From Dehalobacter sp. DCM (GTDB lineage: Bacteria; Bacillota; Desulfitobacteriia; Desulfitobacteriales; Syntrophobotulaceae): a DNA stretch of 64,000 nucleotides. Both the position numbers and the translations under genes were made by a program. This document shows positions 59,911 through 64,000 of the stretch, in pieces; the first letter of the stretch is position 1; each line of letters starts with the position of its first letter. The notes beneath the pieces were generated by a model. It did no database searches and was not told where the DNA came from. It saw only the letters and a list, made by a program, of their open reading frames with translations. The stretch lies in NCBI RefSeq assembly GCF_024972775.1, contig NZ_CP092282.1, positions 2,225,001 to 2,289,000 of the forward strand, given 5' to 3'.

Positions 59911-61587
59911 ATGGTGACGACGATGAATACGTTAAATACTAATATCAACCTATCCAACCTAAAAGAGACACTGACAGACACATTCTCGGCAGTGGAACTG
60001 CCAAATGGGTGTATAAAGTCTGAAAATAACACGGACAGCTTAGGTATGCAAGCGAAAGCTGTCACGGATAACATCCTTTATTTTAGGGTAGAATCCGATC
60101 GCATCGAACCCATTTGCACGTATATCCACAAAGAATGGGGATATCAACTGGTCTTAATGTTTGCCAATGATGAAAACGAGGATGAATTAGGGACAGATTT
60201 GGGATACGGTCTCTATTACGTCTTTGCCGATAAAGAATATCGGATTCTGGTGACGATTAAAACGGTGATTGGTGCAGCCAAACCCGAAGTACAATCACTT
60301 AGTCATACGATTCAGGCTGCGGCCGGTTACGAACGTGAAATTCAGGATCTCTTCGGAATCGTGCCGATTGGCCATCCGGACGCAAAAAGGCTCGTCTTCC
60401 ATAGCAACTGGCCTCAGGGCATTTACCCATTGCGTAAAACATTTGATGTCCGGAGCAAGCTTCCGATGGCCAAAGAGGAAATCCGATTCCGCAAAGTCGA
60501 AGGAGAAGGGGTTTTCGAAATCCCGGTCGGGCCAGTTCATGCCGGGATTATCGAGCCCGGTCATTTCCGGTTCAGTGTGGCGGGAGAACCGATTATCAAT
60601 CTGGAAGCACAGCTTTATTACGTGCACAAAGGAATTGAAAAATTAGCCGAAGGTCAAACGCTGGAAAAAGGTCTGTATCTATCCGAACGAATCTCCGGTG
60701 ATGAGACTTTCGCCAATTCCCTGGCTTATTGTCAGGCAATCGAAACGATATCCGGCAGCAACGTGCCGGAGAGAGCAGAATATATGCGTGTTCTGTTCGC
60801 CGAGTTGGAAAGGCTGACCAGTCACCTGGGGGACCTTGGCGGTGTCTGTTTGGATGCGGCGTACGGTTTCGCCACATTTCAGTTTCGGATGATGCGAGGC
60901 TGGGCGTATGCACTAGCCGATGAACTTTGCGGCATGCGTTTCTTACGCAGTGTCAACACGTTGGGTGGTATGCGAAAAGACTTTGTTAAAGGGAAAGAGG
61001 CCAGTCTGATCCGACAGCTGGAGCAAATCCGCTCCGAACTAGAGGACACCGTCTCTATTGTCAAATCAAACAGCCTGTTTACTGACCGTGTAGAAAACAC
61101 CGGCATTCTGGCAACGCCGATTGCGATAGATTTGAATGCCGTCGGTCCTGGGGGGAGAGCATCCGGGGTTGGCTATGATGTCAGACGCTGGTTCCCCTAT
61201 GCGGCATATGACAAACTGGAAGTTCAGATACCGGAGCATAACAACGGCGATATCAATTGTCGCTTCAATATAAAAATCGAAGAGTGTTTTGAATCGATTC
61301 GCTTGATGGTCCAAGCAATTGAGACCATGCCTGCAGGACCCGTTCTGGAGCCAATAACCCATGTCAAGCCTTATCATTTTGCTTTTGGCATAACCGAAGC
61401 TCCGCGTGGAGAAAATATCCACTGGTTAATGACAGGAAAAAACAATACGATCTATCGTTATAAAATTCGCACACCGTCTTTCTGTAACTGGCCGGCACTA
61501 TGTTATGCGGTAAACGGAAATATCATCCCGGATTTCCCGTTGATCAATAAAAGCTTTAACCTTTCTTATGCCGGCAATGATTTATAA
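59911..61587 (+). CDS. hyfG: HyfG/NuoCD-like large subunit lacking all Ni ligands (Ehr complex)
   Basis: The 558-residue protein joins a NuoC-like domain (about 50-180) and a NuoD/hydrogenase large-subunit domain (about 205-558). In HyfG and HycE two CxxC pairs bind the Ni-Fe site; here the first reads ERISGDETF (Ser262 and Glu265 in place of Cys), and the C-terminal DPCxxC position reads FNLSYAGNDL (Ser552 and Gly555). The rest of the fold, e.g. SLAYCQAIE, RAEYMRVLFAELERLTSHLGDLG, GPGGRASGVGYDVR and NWPALCYAV, is intact, so the gene is not decayed. This defines an energy-converting-hydrogenase-related (Ehr) subunit. The reaction is unknown. Confidence 0.9.
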   Translation: MVTTMNTLNTNINLSNLKETLTDTFSAVELPNGCIKSENNTDSLGMQAKAVTDNILYFRVESDRIEPICTYIHKEWGYQLVLMFANDENEDELGTDLGYGLYYVFADKEYRILVTIKTVIGAAKPEVQSLSHTIQAAAGYEREIQDLFGIVPIGHPDAKRLVFHSNWPQGIYPLRKTFDVRSKLPMAKEEIRFRKVEGEGVFEIPVGPVHAGIIEPGHFRFSVAGEPIINLEAQLYYVHKGIEKLAEGQTLEKGLYLSERISGDETFANSLAYCQAIETISGSNVPERAEYMRVLFAELERLTSHLGDLGGVCLDAAYGFATFQFRMMRGWAYALADELCGMRFLRSVNTLGGMRKDFVKGKEASLIRQLEQIRSELEDTVSIVKSNSLFTDRVENTGILATPIAIDLNAVGPGGRASGVGYDVRRWFPYAAYDKLEVQIPEHNNGDINCRFNIKIEECFESIRLMVQAIETMPAGPVLEPITHVKPYHFAFGITEAPRGENIHWLMTGKNNTIYRYKIRTPSFCNWPALCYAVNGNIIPDFPLINKSFNLSYAGNDL

Positions 61588-61687
61588 CTACCGGACTGTC
61601 ACCCCGACTGTGAACAACCATTATTGATTTCGAGGTCGTTTAACGGCTAACAGGCTAATACGGCTAATATGAAAAAAGGAAAAAACG

Positions 61688-62536
61688 ATGTTTAACACAT
61701 TAAAAAAAATTATCCAATATCCCCGGCTAACCCAGGAGTATCCCAAGATCATCAATAGCACTGCCAACTTTATCGGGCAGCCGGTGATCCACCCGGAGAG
61801 ATGCTGTTTCTGCGGTGCCTGTGCCCAACGTTGTCCGTCTCAGGCGATTGCTTTTGACGGGGCAGCAAGACGTATTGGAATTAATTATGATCAGTGCGTA
61901 TTTTGTGTGCTTTGCGAGGACGTATGCCAATCCGGCGCTATCCGGATGACACATTGTTTTGAATTGGCGGAAAGAAGCCGTGCCAAGCTTCGCCCGGACG
62001 GATCGGTGTTAACTGAATCAGCCGCTGCGGAACCAAATACGGCGGATGCGAAGCCAACCCTCGTCATCCATGAGGCGGATGTTCCGGCTATGGCGGATGA
62101 AGCACTTACCGGGGAATTGAAGAAGCATATCATGAAAGTTTTTGGGCGCAGTTTACAGATACGGGAAGTCGATTCCGGATCCTGCAATGCCTGCGATTAT
62201 GAGATCAATGCTTTGAATAATCCGGTCAATGATATTGAACGTTTGGGGATCAGCTTTGTCGCGTCGCCGCGGCATGCGGATATGCTGCTCGTTACCGGAA
62301 CAGCCACCCGAAATATGCAGCAAGCCCTGGTCAAAACCTATCAGGCCACACCCGATCCAAAACTTGTTGTCGCCGTCGGCGCGTGTGCCTGCAGCGGCGG
62401 TATTTTCAGAGATTCCTATGCGACGAATAACGGTATCGATTCACTTATTCCCGTCGATGTCTATATTCCCGGCTGCCCGCCACGGCCCCAGGCTATTATC
62501 TACGGTATCCTGAAAGCGTTGGAAAGAGTAGAATAA
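61688..62536 (+). CDS. hyfI: NuoB/HyfI-like small subunit fused to a 2[4Fe-4S] ferredoxin domain
   Basis: The 282-residue protein has an N-terminal ferredoxin domain with two canonical clusters (C39-x2-C42-x2-C45-x3-C49 and C70-x2-C73-x2-C76-x3-C80), an acidic/Ala-rich linker (about 105-140), and a C-terminal NuoB-like domain carrying the proximal-cluster cysteines (C166 and C169 in SCNACDYE, C233/C235 in VGACACSGG, C263 in PGCPPRP). It combines what are HyfH and HyfI in E. coli. Electrons from ferredoxin would pass through three clusters to the hyfG-like subunit. AAAAGGAAAAAACG precedes the ATG. Last gene of the complex. Confidence 0.92.
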   Translation: MFNTLKKIIQYPRLTQEYPKIINSTANFIGQPVIHPERCCFCGACAQRCPSQAIAFDGAARRIGINYDQCVFCVLCEDVCQSGAIRMTHCFELAERSRAKLRPDGSVLTESAAAEPNTADAKPTLVIHEADVPAMADEALTGELKKHIMKVFGRSLQIREVDSGSCNACDYEINALNNPVNDIERLGISFVASPRHADMLLVTGTATRNMQQALVKTYQATPDPKLVVAVGACACSGGIFRDSYATNNGIDSLIPVDVYIPGCPPRPQAIIYGILKALERVE

Positions 62537-62615
62537 CTCGTTTATATTGACAGTTACCATTCTATCTGGGATATTAAAATCATGATACGCTGCGAATTGT
62601 CGGAAGGAGATAACG

Positions 62616-63407
62616 ATGACACAGATGCGGGCAGCTGTGCTGCAGATGAAGGTATCACCTGATAAAAAACGTAATTTTCAAACAGTCAAGGGCTATTTGG
62701 ATGAATTAATGCCGCACTGCGTTGATCTTGTCATTTTGCCGGAAATGTTTAACTGCCCATACCAGACAGATCTCTTTCCGATTTACGCCGAAGAAGAGGG
62801 TGGTCCGGGTTGGCAGACCCTTGCCGGCTTGGCTGCTGAATATAAACTCTATCTTGTTGCCGGATCCATGCCGGAGAAGGATGATCAAGGCCGGATTTAT
62901 AATACCTGTTTTATCTTTGATCGCGAAGGGAAACAAATTGGGAAACACCGCAAGGTGCATCTGTTTAATGTCGATATCGAAGGCGGACAAAAATTCCGGG
63001 AGTCAGATACATTGACGCCCGGAAAAGATATAACCGTTTTTCACACCGAGTTTGGGAAGGTCGGAGTGTGTATTTGCTTTGATATTCGTTTCCCGGAACT
63101 ATCCAGGCAGATGGTCGAACAGGGAGCGGAAATAATCATTATTCCGGGTGCTTTCAATATGACCACCGGACCGGCTCACTGGGAGATCCTCTTTCGGGTT
63201 CGGGCTGTCGATAATCAGGTTTTTATGATTGGGGCTGCGCCGGCGCGCGACCCGGAGGCATCCTATACGTCCTGGGGTCATACGATCATTGTCGGGCCTT
63301 GGGGAAACATCCTCCGGCACATGGATGAAAAGGAAGGTTATATCATCCAGGAAATCGATATGTCCCAGGTTGAAAAAGTGCGCCGCGAGTTGCCGCTGCA
63401 TCGATGA
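62616..63407 (+). CDS. Carbon-nitrogen hydrolase (omega-amidase/Nit2-like)
   Basis: The 263-residue protein is a nitrilase-superfamily amidase. The catalytic triad is visible: Glu in VILPEMFN (about residue 43), Lys in GKHRKVHLFN (about 110) and Cys in VCICFDIRFPEL (about 151). The closest pattern is Nit2/omega-amidase, which hydrolyses 2-oxoglutaramate or 2-oxosuccinamate to recover 2-oxo acids from glutamine or asparagine transamination. GGAAGGAG precedes the ATG. It is on the same strand as the Ehr operon but starts 79 bp later. Confidence 0.93.
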   Translation: MTQMRAAVLQMKVSPDKKRNFQTVKGYLDELMPHCVDLVILPEMFNCPYQTDLFPIYAEEEGGPGWQTLAGLAAEYKLYLVAGSMPEKDDQGRIYNTCFIFDREGKQIGKHRKVHLFNVDIEGGQKFRESDTLTPGKDITVFHTEFGKVGVCICFDIRFPELSRQMVEQGAEIIIIPGAFNMTTGPAHWEILFRVRAVDNQVFMIGAAPARDPEASYTSWGHTIIVGPWGNILRHMDEKEGYIIQEIDMSQVEKVRRELPLHR

Positions 63408-63425
63408 CCCAGCGCTGCCTCTTTC

Positions 63426-64000
63426 TTAACCTCTTCCTTCGATTTCAAATATACCGATGGGTTTGGTATGGGGGAGATAGTAGGGATAGTGCGTATCATT
63501 TGTTGTAATCAGATTGCCGGATAGAAAATCAGCCAGTTCCTCATCGGTGATCTCCGGTGAATTGCTGCGGACAAAATTCTCGGCATCCGTTAGTGAAAGC
63601 AGCGGCTGGCCGAATTCCAAGACGATTTCTGTTAATGTATAGGAAATATTTTTCTCTGTCATATACTGCTTCGCTTCAGCGACGGTATTTTTTTTATAGC
63701 GTTGATATTTACCCGGATATAATTCCGGATCGTTATCGGTGTTGATTACAGCAAACAGCTTCTGGCAGCGGGGGAGGAACTCTTCCAAGTTGCGGCTGCC
63801 AAAAAAGCTGATAAAGATCACATCCCAGCTGTCGGAAATGAGATTGCAGTCTATGAGCCGCGTTTCTATATTGGTGATATGTCTGGCCTCGATCAGGGTA
63901 TTTAAGGCATTAATGGCTTGGGCGTTGATATCAATACAGGTCACATGGTCAATATGCCGGCAGAATTCCAGATCGATGAGGCCAAGGCCGCACCCGATAT
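63426..64000 (-). CDS. Class I SAM-dependent methyltransferase (5' part outside window)
   Basis: The minus-strand frame is open from the right edge and ends at 63426. The edge codes a glycine-rich SAM motif I (IGCGLGLIDLEF), followed by CIDINAQAINAL (motif II acidic residue) and DVIFISFFGSRNLEEFL. The C-terminal half (about 90-190) has no clear family signature. The start lies to the right of the window. It is convergent with the omega-amidase gene. Confidence 0.75.
   Translation of the reverse strand, partial: IGCGLGLIDLEFCRHIDHVTCIDINAQAINALNTLIEARHITNIETRLIDCNLISDSWDVIFISFFGSRNLEEFLPRCQKLFAVINTDNDPELYPGKYQRYKKNTVAEAKQYMTEKNISYTLTEIVLEFGQPLLSLTDAENFVRSNSPEITDEELADFLSGNLITTNDTHYPYYLPHTKPIGIFEIEGRG

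Noticed and set aside
59911-61587. Annotation as [NiFe] hydrogenase large subunit
   Set aside because: All four Ni-ligand cysteines are replaced although the overall fold is conserved.

Overview
The window is chromosomal DNA of a low-to-mid G+C, strictly anaerobic, spore-lineage Firmicute. The gene content (mutS/mutL/miaA/hfq cluster, GerA-type germination operon, rubrerythrin, cyanophycin synthetase, T-box and c-di-AMP leader RNAs, DUF4474 and DUF6765 proteins) suggests the Peptococcaceae, near Desulfitobacterium or Dehalobacter. That placement is inference from gene content; there is no rRNA or other marker here.

Layout. 1-9992: the end of mutS, a divergent XRE membrane regulator, degV, a hyuA-like/HDAC-like gene pair, mutL, a methyltransferase, miaA and hfq (mismatch repair and tRNA modification cluster). 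9997-13131: a possible structured leader, three consecutive zinc-ribbon genes, a cell-wall M15 peptidase and a small SHOCT membrane protein. 13311-15566: an IS1634-type element flanked by a perfect 140-bp direct repeat. 15788-24428: hslO, a DUF4153 membrane protein, a MarR/MFS export pair, rubrerythrin, a MerR-TipAS regulator and a DUF6765 protein. 24799-30331: a hybrid histidine kinase, a 35-residue membrane peptide, two DUF4474 paralogues and a Gln-rich protein. 30691-38606: cyanophycin synthetase, a transporter-like protein, a VOC-family gene remnant, DUF456 and MFS proteins, and an NlpC/P60 peptidase behind a c-di-AMP riboswitch. 38789-48581: a TrpB2-type enzyme behind a tryptophan T-box, an M24 peptidase, beta-carbonic anhydrase, a broken nitroreductase, a methyltransferase, msrAB, ung, a 325-bp MITE-like element and an aminotransferase. 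48643-53692: a gerA-B-C-B' germination operon on the minus strand. 53791-62536: a TetR gene with a consensus promoter and an 18-bp palindrome, followed by a six-gene hydrogenase-4-like membrane complex. The end holds an omega-amidase-like hydrolase and a partial methyltransferase.

Main points. (1) The hydrogenase-4-like operon encodes a large subunit in which all four nickel-ligand cysteines are replaced, so it is an energy-converting-hydrogenase-related (Ehr) complex and not a hydrogenase; its small subunit is fused to a two-cluster ferredoxin domain. (2) The IS element has an unusually long target duplication, a hallmark of the IS1634 family. (3) Two leader RNAs are readable directly: a T-box with a UGG specifier and a ydaO-type riboswitch. 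(4) Gene decay is frequent: VOC protein, nitroreductase, a 4Fe-4S fragment, a second gerAB copy without a normal start codon, and the ORF hit by the IS.
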